From Cyanoderma ruficeps (Eukaryota > Chordata > Aves > Passeriformes > Timaliidae), in NCBI GenBank assembly GCA_008694505.1, contig VZDJ01000010.1:1961117-2025116 (forward strand): a stretch of DNA of 64,000 nt. Reading direction: 5' to 3'. The notes beneath the pieces were generated by a model. That model saw nothing but the letters and a program-made list of their open reading frames with translations, did no database searches and had not been told where the DNA came from. A program made the translations under genes and the position numbers. Below, one piece after another: positions 24,321-33,804 of the stretch. Positions within the stretch are counted from its first letter, which is position 1. Every line of letters starts with the position of its first letter.

Positions 24321-26948
24321 CTACTTCACATTATTGCCTTTAAGGTACAGTGTAGTGATGTTTTCTACACTCTGTCCCAGGCAGGGTAGGGTGATACCAC
24401 CCTGGGGGAGTATGAGGTATATTACATGATGGTCTACCTCTGCAGTTCCCAGTGCCATCACTTTCCTGCTCATCAGGCTGCTGTCATGAGGCTGGAAGAG
24501 GACCAGTGTCACAGGGCATGTGCCAGACGGTGTTTCCCTGAGGGCAAGGACACAGGGCATTTGTGTAAGGGGTGGTGTGCTTTGCATGTGTGGCCCTTGC
24601 TGCTGACCTGACCTCACCACCCTGCCTGAATCACTGCAGCTACTGGACCACATGAACATGCTGAGAGCAGAAATGGGGCTGAAGCAACCAAGCTTAACCT
24701 GGTGTAGATGGTTAAGTAGATGGTACAGTGGCCTGGTGCCTTGTCTGCAGACCTGAGTACTGGTCCTCTGTAGTGTGAGTGTTATCACTGCTAAAAATGC
24801 CACTGTCTCATCTCCAGAAAGCTGGCTTGCACTCCTTTCCCTGGATGCCTGAAGTCTGTACCAGAGTGAAGGTCCCTTTAGCCCAGAGTCCTGTCTCCCA
24901 TGTTCACCCATGGTGACTGCCCAGATTAATAAGAAGCTGGTCATGTACTGAGTACTGAAGCTCTGCAGCCTCCCTCTGCATTCAGGAGGAACAGGCAAGA
25001 GTTTGCACAGATGTGAGCTGCCACTTTTGTTATCCTCTCAGTTGTTTAGTTCTTATACAGATTTGTTTCATAAAAATAGCAAAGGAACCTTTACCAGATG
25101 ATGCACCTCCACTGGCTAATTTCCTCCTCAGTTTTTATTTTAATGTCTGTTTTTTGGGGTTTTTTTTGAGCCTTTTGAGCCTTTTGGTTGCAAAGTTGAA
25201 GGGGATTATTTCTTTTCAATAGATTCCTAGTGGGTATTCGCCAGCAGAGCTCTGTGGGATCAGTTTGTGCTAGCTGAGAGTTTGTCCCTGGGAATTATAA
25301 ATGTGGTGGAGCTTCAAGGCCTGTACAAGTTTACAGGAGGCATTTCTCCTCTCATGAGTGGTGTGTTAGATTGCTCAGGTCAACTTCACTGCTATTACTA
25401 CAGAGAAAAATAATCAAATTAATCTGATTAGGACCAGTGTGATGTACACATCTACAATTGCACTCTGGTGATGTCTGTGCTCAGTGATTATCAGAGGGAG
25501 CAGACAAAGTGAGTACAAATAAGATATTACTTCTACACTGCTGTTGTCTTGTTGTTGGTTTTGCAAAAGGCTTTGCAATCTGTATCCTCTGAAAGCAGGG
25601 TCCCTAATTAATTTAAATGGTACTTATGTGCTATGAAAATGCCATTTTTCTTACTCTAGACAGCCTTGGATATTTTAAAGCTTTGTGCTTTACTGGTTTT
25701 TTAATACATTTCTGGCAGTTGCTTTGTGACTCAGTTGCTCACAGCTTTTAATAGCATGGTGGAGCAGATTCTCAGGAGACAGAAGTCTGCATAGTTTTTA
25801 CTAAAGCAGTGAAATTGTATTGACTTATTCAAGCCAAGTATCTGATATTTTGTGTTTTTTGTAACACTAGACAGGATGAAAATCCTTCCGTTATATCTCA
25901 AGCATCCACTTTATTCAGTTTCTTCTTGAGAGTAAAGTAGTACTCTACAGTGTAAAGAACTGAAAAAAACCCCACAGATAAGTTACTGATTATTTAATGA
26001 TTATTTAAAAGTATTTGGGTGTGCACCCAGGCAAAGGAAAGTTGAGCGGTGTCACATAACTTTACCTTTCTGCTAGAGCAAGGGGAAGATATAAAGATGT
26101 TCTTGCAGGATGCTTGCAGGATACTCCATGCCTGAGTGATCCTGGCTGTCCACAGCCCCTGCTGGTGCAGGGGGTCTGTTTAGGAGGTGAGGGGAGATGG
26201 CAGCCATCGTGACTTAAAAAGGGCAGAGAACTCCCAGAACAACAAGAAAGTGTTTTTTTTGTAGATGGCTGTAGATGTTTTCTGTCTGCCTTTTTCCTGG
26301 CAGCTGTGCATGCCATTAGAAACCAACAGCAGCAGGTCAATATCCTCAGTAAGACTGGTGTTTTCCTTTCCTGTCTTAAGCTTTTCCACTACATCTCCAG
26401 ATACAGTAACTTTCATTTTAAATATTACAAGTCTTTCCAAACTTGAGTGAAGATGGCCCTGAGAAATCTGATCAGACTCTGAAGTTGGTTCTGCACTGAG
26501 CAGGGCACGGAGATCTCCAAATCAACCACTACCTACACTACTCCATTTCAGTGGGACACTGGAAGCTTCACAGCCAGTGGAGCAGCAGCAGGTTTCCTGC
26601 CCCTGTAGAAGTTTTGTTAAATACAGAGAATATTGGTCTGTTGCCTGTTAGGTACTCAGCTGACTTGTAAAGCATACTCAGTGTTAGCACATTGATGAAA
26701 TTAGATTTTATAAAGCAGAAGTCTTTAGCTGAAATGTTCAGGGATAGGAGTTGTAATCTGTAAGATCCAAGAAAATAATAATCAGAGAAAGTGCTTAGGA
26801 GTAGACAAGAATAGTGGATTTCATCCTGTCGCTCACCTATAATCTCCAAGCCACAGGAATTTTCTTGTATTGCAGGTATCTCAGTTGATCCATCAGGGAG
26901 GAAGTTTTCATGTTATTTTTATAATGTTTTCACTTTCTTCTTTCTTAG
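24321..26948. other. Unique stretch with a 225-codon antisense open frame
   Basis: A 225-codon open frame on the minus strand (24321-24998) has no recognised motif and is near the chance maximum. A small tandem pair GAGCCTTTT/GAGCCTTTT occurs near 25168-25187. Nothing else is recognised. Confidence 0.4.
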
Positions 26949-27044
26949 CATTTTTTAAGACTTCCAAAAGTGAAATTCTACATTCATTCTACAATGATAA
27001 GGTATCCTGGATCTGATGACTTTAACTTTATGATGCAAGTTCAG
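26949..27044 (+). other. Exon-like segment, 32 open codons with both splice signals
   Basis: A pyrimidine-rich acceptor (CACTTTCTTCTTTCTTAG) is followed by exactly 96 nt open in phase 0, then the donor CAG|GTAAAA. The encoded peptide includes LPKVKFYIHS and RYPGSDDFNFMMQVQ. It does not resemble low-complexity or transposon protein. The other two frames are closed. I cannot assign it to a gene and I see no partner exon nearby. Pseudo-exons of this quality are common in vertebrate introns, so this is a lead only. Confidence 0.18.
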
Positions 27045-27742
27045 GTAAAAGGATTTCATAGATGATATAACACCATTGCCATCACAGATTTCTGCTAGTT
27101 CACTTGTTTCAGCTTATTTCAGAACAACTGTAGTGAGCTGTTGGCAGCATGATGTAACCTCATTTACTGTAACCCTTTGTGCCTGACCTCTCAGCCAGTT
27201 GTTCACCAATCACAGGATGCATTTATCTAGATTTTTTTTTCCCCTTAGTTTCTACTAAGCAATTTGGTTTGCATGGTACTGCATGTTATCTCTTCTGTTT
27301 GAAATAGTATCACAGTGAAACTTGTCATAGAAATTGCCAACTTGGAAGCACATTAAAAAAAAAAAGGGGGGAGTTTTGCTTTGATCCCTTTGGCCAAATT
27401 TGGTATACTGCCTGAGGGTGAATTAACACTCTTATTTCCACATTTGAGATCTCATTCCTTCAAAATCCAAATAGCTTTGTGGCCTTTTGATACTGTGAAA
27501 GAGGGTTCTGGTACGGAATGAGCAATGTATATATTTGAATGGCATGGTCTCTTCCTATGTAGTGGTAAACAGTGCCTATCAAAAGTATTACTGATTGGTT
27601 TGCAGAAGCATGCAGCATTTCAGATTAGCCCAAATTACCTTTGAACTTCTTAAGGCTGCAAAATTAGCCTAGATAATAATCTTGAAAGAATAAATTGCCC
27701 TTAACATTTGCAGTAATTTCTGGTTAAACTTGTATGACTCCA
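27045..27742. other. Unique stretch, nothing recognised
   Basis: No element or gene signal is recognised. A short poly(A) then poly(G) run lies at 27354-27371. Confidence 0.45.
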
Positions 27743-28008
27743 TGTAGTGGTTTTCTTTGAGCACGGTCGTGAAACTCCCAAATCAAAGGCTTATGAAAAT
27801 GAGTAATAATTTATTAAAATAATGGAATTGAGTAACTGCTGACTGCACCTGAAAATGATGCACATCCACAAAGGAGATAGCTTAGGTTGTTGGAGGACAT
27901 GTCTTCTGCCTGGGTAGAGAAGAAGTCCTATCACCCAGCAGAAGGGGGTCAATTCCTACAGCACATGGTGGTAACTCACCAATGAAGGGGTTCATAAACT
28001 CCATAACA
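27743..28008 (-). mobile_element. Short solo LTR, 266 bp, with near-perfect 6-bp target duplication
   Basis: Plus-strand ends are TGTAGTGGTT and ACTCCATAACA, giving TG...CA termini. ACTCCA lies directly before (27737-27742) and ACTCCC directly after (28009-28014), a 6-bp duplication with one mismatch. On the minus strand a polyadenylation signal AATAAA (plus-strand TTTATT at 27810-27815) stands ~70 bp from the 3' end, a normal place for an R/U5 boundary. This sets the orientation. A 6-bp duplication is usual for ERVK-like elements. No clear TATA box was found and no internal sequence remains. Confidence 0.65.
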
Positions 28009-28326
28009 ACTCCCTCATACTAATAGTGACATTATTTTGATACAACTGAATTTTGTATCTCTGAGTGTAGTCTTTGAAAAATTGATTTATATTGTCTTCT
28101 GTGAAAAAACAGCGTGTTTCTACTTATCTACCAGGTTTCAGAGGGGTTGTGTGTGACAGAAAACACATACACTCATTATCTGTCCATGCTTTGAAAGAAA
28201 ATAAAGACAGGGTTAGGCTTTGATACTGCTTGTGAAATGGAAATAAAAGAACTGACAACGTGCAGCTGTCTTACTTGAGTACAGGTGCCTGCACCCATAT
28301 TGACAGTTCAGTAATGAATCACATGA
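28009..28326. other. Short unique spacer
   Basis: About 320 bp between the LTR and the next CR1 with no recognised feature. Confidence 0.5.
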
Positions 28327-29240
28327 TAATATCTTTATTGATGACCTGCATAAGGAGATCAAGGGCATGTTCAGTCTGTTTGCATATGATGCCAGTTTGG
28401 GTGGCAGTGTTGGTCTGCTGGAGAGCAGGAAGGCTCTGCAGAGGGATCTGGACGGGCTGGATTGATGGGCTGAGGCCAATGGTGTGAGGTTCAACAAGGC
28501 CCAGTCCCAGGTCCTGCCCTTGGGTCACAACAACCCCAGGCAGGGCCAAAGGCTGGGACAGAGTGGCTGGAAAGGACCTGGGGGTGCTGGTGACAGCGGC
28601 TGAACACGAGCCAGGGTGTGCCCAGGGGGCCACGAAGGCCAATGGCATCCTGGCCTGGATCAGCAATGGTGTGGGCAGCAGGGCCAGGGCAGGGATTGTC
28701 CCCCTGTGCTGGGCACTGGTGAGGCCACACCTCGAGTGCTGTGTCCAGTTCTGGGCCCTCAGTGCAAGAAAGACACTGAGGTGCTGGAGTGAGTCCAGAG
28801 AAGGGGAATGGAGCTGGGGAAGGGTCTGGAGTACCAGACCCTGTGAGGAGCAGCTGAGGGAGCTGGGGGTGTTTATCTTGGAGAAAAGAAGGCTCAGGGG
28901 TGACCTTATCACTCTTCACAACTGCCTGGAAGAAGACTGTGGCCAGGTGGGGGTCAGCCTCTTCTCCCAGGTAATCAGTGACAGGACAAGGGGAATTGGC
29001 CTCCAGTTACACCAAGGGAAGTTTATATTGACTATTCAGAAAAATTTCTTCACTGAAAAAATGGTTGAACATTGGAATGGACTGCCCAGGGAAGTGGATG
29101 AATCTCTACCTCTGTAAGAGTTCAAAACACGTTTGTTGGTGGCATTTTCATGATATGGTTTAGTGGAATGGTGGTATTTGGTCAAAGTTGGACTTGATAT
29201 TAGAGGTCTTTTCAAACTTTAATGATTCTAAGATCCTGTG
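28327..29240 (+). mobile_element. CR1 LINE, 5' truncated, 3' part of RT to tail
   Basis: The copy starts in the reverse-transcriptase domain with a match to IFIDDLHKEIKGMFSLFAYD. The catalytic FADD is changed to FAYD here. It continues through LLESRKALQRDLDGLD, GVRFNKAQSQVLPLG, DLGVLV, NGILAW and LVRPHLECCVQFWAL, then a long 3' part ending near 29240 in ATGATTCTAAGATCCTGTG. Frames shift several times and stops interrupt it, so it is inactive. The middle is GC-rich and CR1-like throughout. About 914 bp remain of an element that is ~4.5 kb when complete. Open frames seen here on either strand (up to 197 codons) are shadows of this repeat. Confidence 0.93.
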
Positions 29241-31055
29241 ATCTTTGGCAGTCAACAGGTTAATGCTGCCAGTGATCTGTTGCTATAGCTCCAAAGAGCA
29301 CGTGCTTGGGCTGCAGGGGAAACAGGCTGTGCTGCATCATGTATACAACCTCAAAGACTGCTGGTTGGCATTACTAGAAAAATCCAGATTATTCTTTTGT
29401 GCAAATGAGAGTCAGATTTGGTGTCTGGAATTAGATTATTGAGGCTGCCAAGATTATTGAGGCCTTCAAATAGTTGTGAAAATATAAATTGCAATGTTTT
29501 TCCAGGGTGACCGGGGAATTCTCCCTGGATGTCCTCTGTGAGTTTTTTAGGTAAAGGATATTTTGCATCTTGGATTTTGCAAACTGTTATCTCTACTGTG
29601 TGATTGCACTTTGTCCTGATCTCAGAACTCAAGACTCTAGTATTGACAGGCCCTTGTTAAATTGGTAGTAAGAGCTGTATTGATCTGAATTCATTCTCTG
29701 TTTGAGCTTTCTTATGCTTGGCAGCTGCTTCCAGACGTCATTATTTAATGACTTTTTGTAGAAGTCTCAGGAGTTGTTTTCAGCCAGATTTATTTTTGGA
29801 TGAAAGCAATTTTTTTTTAGAAGTATCTTTAATGAAATAAATGATGGAAAGGAACTGAAAAGCTGTAATTCAGTCAAGACATTCACTTATGGCAGAGGTT
29901 GTGATAGCAACCTGATGGAATTAAGATTTTTTCTGTTCAGTGCAGAAGCTTATTCATGTTAAGCACAAAAAAAATATTATAATGTTTTATTAGTAATGAC
30001 AAGATTTATGTTTTTATGTTCAAACAAATACAGTATAGAAAATAATTTGTTTCTAAATACAGATGACAAAAATAACATGCTCTTAATTCAGACATGGAAT
30101 GCATAGTTTGATTGTTTATGTAATTTTTGTTTTGTGTTAGTGGTTTTGGCAATACATCTGAAAATGAAATGTTATGGAGAAAATTAAAATCAGCTATCCT
30201 TTAAAACTTTATAATGGCAGGATACAAATAATTATTTTGATTGGAGGAATGAAGTTCCTATATCAGAGATGGTTGAGCTGAAAACGTCTGACCCATCTTT
30301 GTTAAGGAGAGAAGGAATAAAGCTTTGGCTAAATGTCATTGCTGGGCCATTTCCCACTGCTTCAGGGAAAGTTGTGACTTCCAAATTCCTTTCTGCTCTA
30401 CTACATATAGTCCTTTTATTTAAACACATCTGGGCCAGGGGGCTTGGCAGCTCAGGGAAAATTAAATTTCTCTGTCCCAATGTATGCATACTGATCAGCT
30501 TCATTGGGGGGCAGCTCTGCAGACATGTGTCTGTTGCTGCAGCTGGGGTGCCTGGCTGGGAGTGCAGGAAGCACTGCTCCTAACCAGGGCCCATGCTCCC
30601 TCTCAGCTTGCTCTCTGGTTCCTTCCTTGGGTGGCCAGCACTCTGGTGTGGGAAAAATGTGTCTTTCCTGCACTTCAGCAAGTTGCTGCCTGTAGGAGTT
30701 GTCTGCTTCATGCATGCATTGTCAATCCAGCCATAAAATCATTTTTGGCATGATTTCTCTGTTATAGTAGATACTCACTGGCTTGGATCTTTTTATAAGC
30801 AGTTGGTTGCTCCATCTCCTAAATTTAAATGATCAACCATTGGGTTTGGCTTGCAAGTCCCCAGATAAATATTTTAAAATACAGGGGAAAAAAGGCACAG
30901 GGGTCCACCCTACAATCAGGAATGGATTGAAGAGGAAATCCAATTCAGTTTTTTTTGTAGTAACTTTTTACTTAATAAACGTTCACCAGTGCCAACAGAT
31001 ACTGAATTCCTTAGATTGAAGCTTGTATGAGCCAGTACATTGGTAAACTAGAATA
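29241..31055. other. Unique stretch, nothing recognised
   Basis: No element is recognised. A slightly GC-rich patch at 30430-30720 gives overlapping open frames of 60-104 codons on both strands without motifs. Confidence 0.45.
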
Positions 31056-31145
31056 AATCAACAAGTAGTAAAGTAGGCTATGGATTATATTTAATTATTA
31101 CTGTCGGAATGCTAAATTTTTTCAGTTAATCCTTTGGTTTGCCTT
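31056..31145 (+). repeat. Copy A of a ~90-bp dispersed duplication
   Basis: This segment aligns to sequence inserted in the CR1 at 32457-33190 (copy B) once the LTR there is removed. Shared words in order are AAGTAGTAAAGTA, TATGGATTA, GGAAT, AAATTT and AGTTA-TCCTTTGGTTT. Identity is about 70 percent by eye. The segment has no known family. It is either the source of copy B or a second insertion of the same unknown short element. Confidence 0.7.
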
Positions 31146-31728
31146 TTCATGTCAGCAAGTTTCTACATTTTTTCTGTTGCCTCTTATTTTGTATCTCATG
31201 CCCTAGATAATCCTGACAATGTGGATAATTGCTTTTAATTTTGATAGATGATAGATTATGTCAATATAACGCATATGGAAAAAATTACTTCTTTATTGTG
31301 TATACTCTCTGACCAAATAGATTTTGGGTGGAGTGGTCAGCTACCTTGTACCTAGCAGGACTGCATGATTGATACTGCCTGGTTATTGTATCCACCAAAG
31401 AATGGTTACACTCACAGATGCTCATCAGAACATTCTGAGTAACTGAAGTCCTTTCCCTTTATTACACCTGGACAGATGAGAGAGTTGCTGCTGGAAACTT
31501 CCTAGTTGTGGTCCAATTAGTTGAATTTTGGCAAGAACACACTTATTCTCTGTTGAACCCAACCAACGATGGCTAGGCAGTCTCTGTGGATTTGGCAGGG
31601 AAGGCCCACTCTTGTGGCTGTGTCTGGACTAGCTCCTATATGGCAAGAACAGTGCCAAAACTTTGATTTTGTGGATTCAGCAGTTGTTCCAATAGTTAAA
31701 CAGAGATGTTTTTAAAACTGAATTGCTG
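31146..31728. other. Unique stretch, nothing recognised
   Basis: AT-rich sequence without a recognised feature up to the start of the next CR1. Confidence 0.5.
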
Positions 31729-32460
31729 ACCTGTCAGCCTCCACTTTGTGCCCAGGAAGATCATGGAACAGATCCTCCTAGAAGATGTGCTAAGGCACAT
31801 AGAGGGCAGGGAGGTGATTTGAGACACCAGCACAGCTTCACCAAGGGCAAGTCCTGCCTGATCAATCCAGTGGCCACTTCTGTAGTGGAGTGACCACATC
31901 AGTGGACAAGGGAAGGGCTGTGGATGTCCTGGACTTCTGTAAAGCCCTTGGCATGGTCCCTCACAACGTCCTACTATCTAAACTGGAGAGATGGATTTGA
32001 GAAGTGGACTGTAAGGTGAGAAAGAAATTGCTTGGATGGTCACATCCAGAGGGTCTTGGTCAAGGACTGAGTCCCAGTGGACCTCAGTGACAAGTGGTGC
32101 CCTCAGGGGTCTGTACTGGGACCAGAATTATTTAATATCTTCAGGAGTGACGTAGACGGAGGAATCCAGTGCACTCTCAGCAAATTTGCATGGAGCCCCA
32201 AGCTGAGAGGTGCTGTTGACACACCTGGAGGATGGGATGTGAGCCAGAGGGACCTGGACAAGCTGTTAAAGTGGGAATCCCAAGAGCTGTAACAGGTCCA
32301 AGTGCGAGGTGCCTGTACCTGGGTTAGGGCAACCCCCACTATCAACACAATCTGGGAGATGAAGAGACTGAGAGCAGTCTTGCTGAGAAGGACTTGGTGG
32401 TGATGGTGGATGAAAAGGTGGACATGACCCAACAATGAGGGCTTGAAGCCCAAAAAACCA
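31729..32460 (+). mobile_element. CR1 LINE, left part, reverse transcriptase (interrupted copy)
   Basis: The copy enters the CR1 reverse transcriptase at the segment encoding LTGQPPLCAQEDHGTDPPRR-type sequence (nucleotides CTGACCTGTCAGCC...ATCATGGAACAGATCCTC). It continues through [23 protein letters not shown] and ...[16 protein letters not shown] segments, then the [15 protein letters not shown] block near 32095-32140. The catalytic FADD has decayed to FAWS near 32185. It reaches GLKPKKP, equivalent to the CR1 segment before the 'NRILGCIKS' region, and stops at ~32460. There a foreign piece interrupts the element. The same CR1 resumes at ~33206. Confidence 0.93.
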
Positions 32461-33205
32461 ATAAGTAGTAAAGTACGATATGGATTGAAACGTCGTGGAA
32501 AGAACTCCACAACTAATAATAGCTGTTAGAGCGGTATGTATTTATCAACATCGAGATGCACGGGGAATAATTTCACCAAAGACACGAATACCCACCAGAA
32601 AACTTGCCTCCCTTATCATTTCCTGAGGTCTTACATATGCATGACATTCCATGGTCCCCTTTTATACATATTAATTGCCTGACCTTGCCCATTCTTGCTT
32701 GGTATTGTAATTACTCCACGCCCTTTTGGGCATGCTCAGTCCTTGGTGGTGGTGGTCTCTGGGCTGTGGTGGTGGTCTTCTGGCGTTCACCTCTTCACTT
32801 TTATCTCTCCCATGTGTGCTTTGGCCCTCTTGGCACGTTTTCAAGGGAACATATTATCTTAGAGTCTGTGTTCTTTACCTGCTCCCTTAGCCCTGTTATT
32901 CTGCTGTTTAGGCTAGTTCTAGTTCTTCTTTTGAGTATGCCGAAGGTTTCTTATACTTGTGGTGCTTAAATATATGCGAAAAGTAACAAACACAGTGTTC
33001 AGTGTTCACTAAATGCCATCTCATGTATTCTAAAATATTACTTAGGATACATTCTATCATACAGTATATGTTCTTTAATCTACTATAAAAGGTCAGTTGA
33101 GATTTCTCAAATCTATGCCTCATGGATTACCTTTTTTTTTTCCCTGATGGAATAGAAAATTTCTTTAGTTACTCCTTTGGTTTTTCAAAATTCAAAATAA
33201 AGTTA
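32457..33205 (+). repeat. Copy B of the ~90-bp duplication, inserted in CR1 and split by an LTR
   Basis: Non-CR1 sequence at 32461-32485 and 33123-33205 lies exactly between two CR1 parts that are contiguous in the family. Once the LTR at 32486-33122 and one TGGAT are removed, the remaining ~103 bp align with 31056-31145. Order of events: CR1 insertion, then copy B, then the LTR. The nature of copy B is unknown. Confidence 0.65.
32486..33122 (-). mobile_element. Complete solo LTR, 637 bp, with perfect 5-bp duplication TGGAT
   Basis: Plus-strand ends are TGAAACGTCG and ATGCCTCA (TG...CA). TGGAT flanks it on both sides (32481-32485 and 33123-33127). Copy A at 31056-31145 shows the empty site with one TGGAT, which supports the boundaries independently. 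On the minus strand a TATA box reads ATGTATAAAAGGGG near 32667-32654, followed by a GATAAATA polyadenylation-like signal near 32545 and the end ACGACGTTTCA. Near that end GTGGA-AAGAAC-TCCAC forms a small hairpin (32497-32512). The U3 side contains GGTGGT-type repeats at 32743-32782 (plus strand). The 5-bp duplication suggests ERVL or ERV1 affinity. Confidence 0.88.
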
Positions 33206-33804
33206 ATCCTTGGCTGTATCAAAATTGTGGCCAGAGGGCCAGAGGATCATGGGACCTGATTCTGCCTCTCTATTCCTCTCTGGTGAGACCTCACCTGGAG
33301 TCCTGCATCCAGCTCTGGGATTCTCAGCACAGAAAAGACATGGACATGCTGCGGGGCCACAAAAATGGTTAGGGGGCTGGAACACCTTCCATGAAGACAT
33401 GCCAAGATTTGGATTTGTTCAGCCTGAAGAAGAGAAGGTTCTTCAGCCTGAAGAAGAGAAGGGAGATTTTTTGCAGACTTCCAGCACTTGCAAGGGGCTT
33501 GTAAGAAAGATGATGACGGATTTTTTAGCAGGGCTTGTTGTGATGGGACACAGGGTAATGGTTTTAAACTAAAAGAAAGTAGATAGATTCTAGATGTAAG
33601 GAAGAGATTTATTACAATGAAGGTGGTAAAACACTGGAACAAGTTACCCAGAGAAGTGACCCATTCCTGGAAATACTTAAGGAAGAGATGGATGGGGCTC
33701 TGAGCAACCTGATTTACTTGAAGACGTCCTTGGTAATTTTTGAAAGATTTGGACTAGATTACTTTAAAAGTCACTTCCAACCCAAATTATTCTATGACTC
33801 TGTG
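33206..33804 (+). mobile_element. CR1 LINE, right part with 3' tail (continues 31729-32460)
   Basis: The CR1 resumes with CCTTGGCTGTATCAAAATTG and continues through CTCACCTGGAGTCCTGCATC, CAGCACAGAAAAGACATGGA and GAACACCTTCCATG to the tail ACTTCCAACCC followed by ATTCTATGACTCTGTG at ~33804. This is the 3' third of the element that breaks off at 32460. Together the two parts give about 1.33 kb of one 5'-truncated copy. It contains a 24-bp internal tandem duplication (33421-33468). Stops and frameshifts make it inactive. Confidence 0.93.
33421..33468 (+). repeat. 24-bp tandem duplication inside the CR1
   Basis: AGCCTGAAGAAGAGAAGG followed by TTCTTC occurs at 33421 and again at 33445. Other CR1 copies have a single unit here, so the duplication arose in this copy or its close source. 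Confidence 0.85.

Noticed and set aside
24321..24998. 225-codon open frame on the minus strand
   Set aside because: Lies in a GC-richer patch where stops are rarer; no recognised motif, and the length is close to the chance maximum.
28563..29117. 184-codon open frame (+) and 197/142-codon frames (-) at the same place
   Set aside because: They are parts or antisense shadows of the CR1 copy at 28327-29240.
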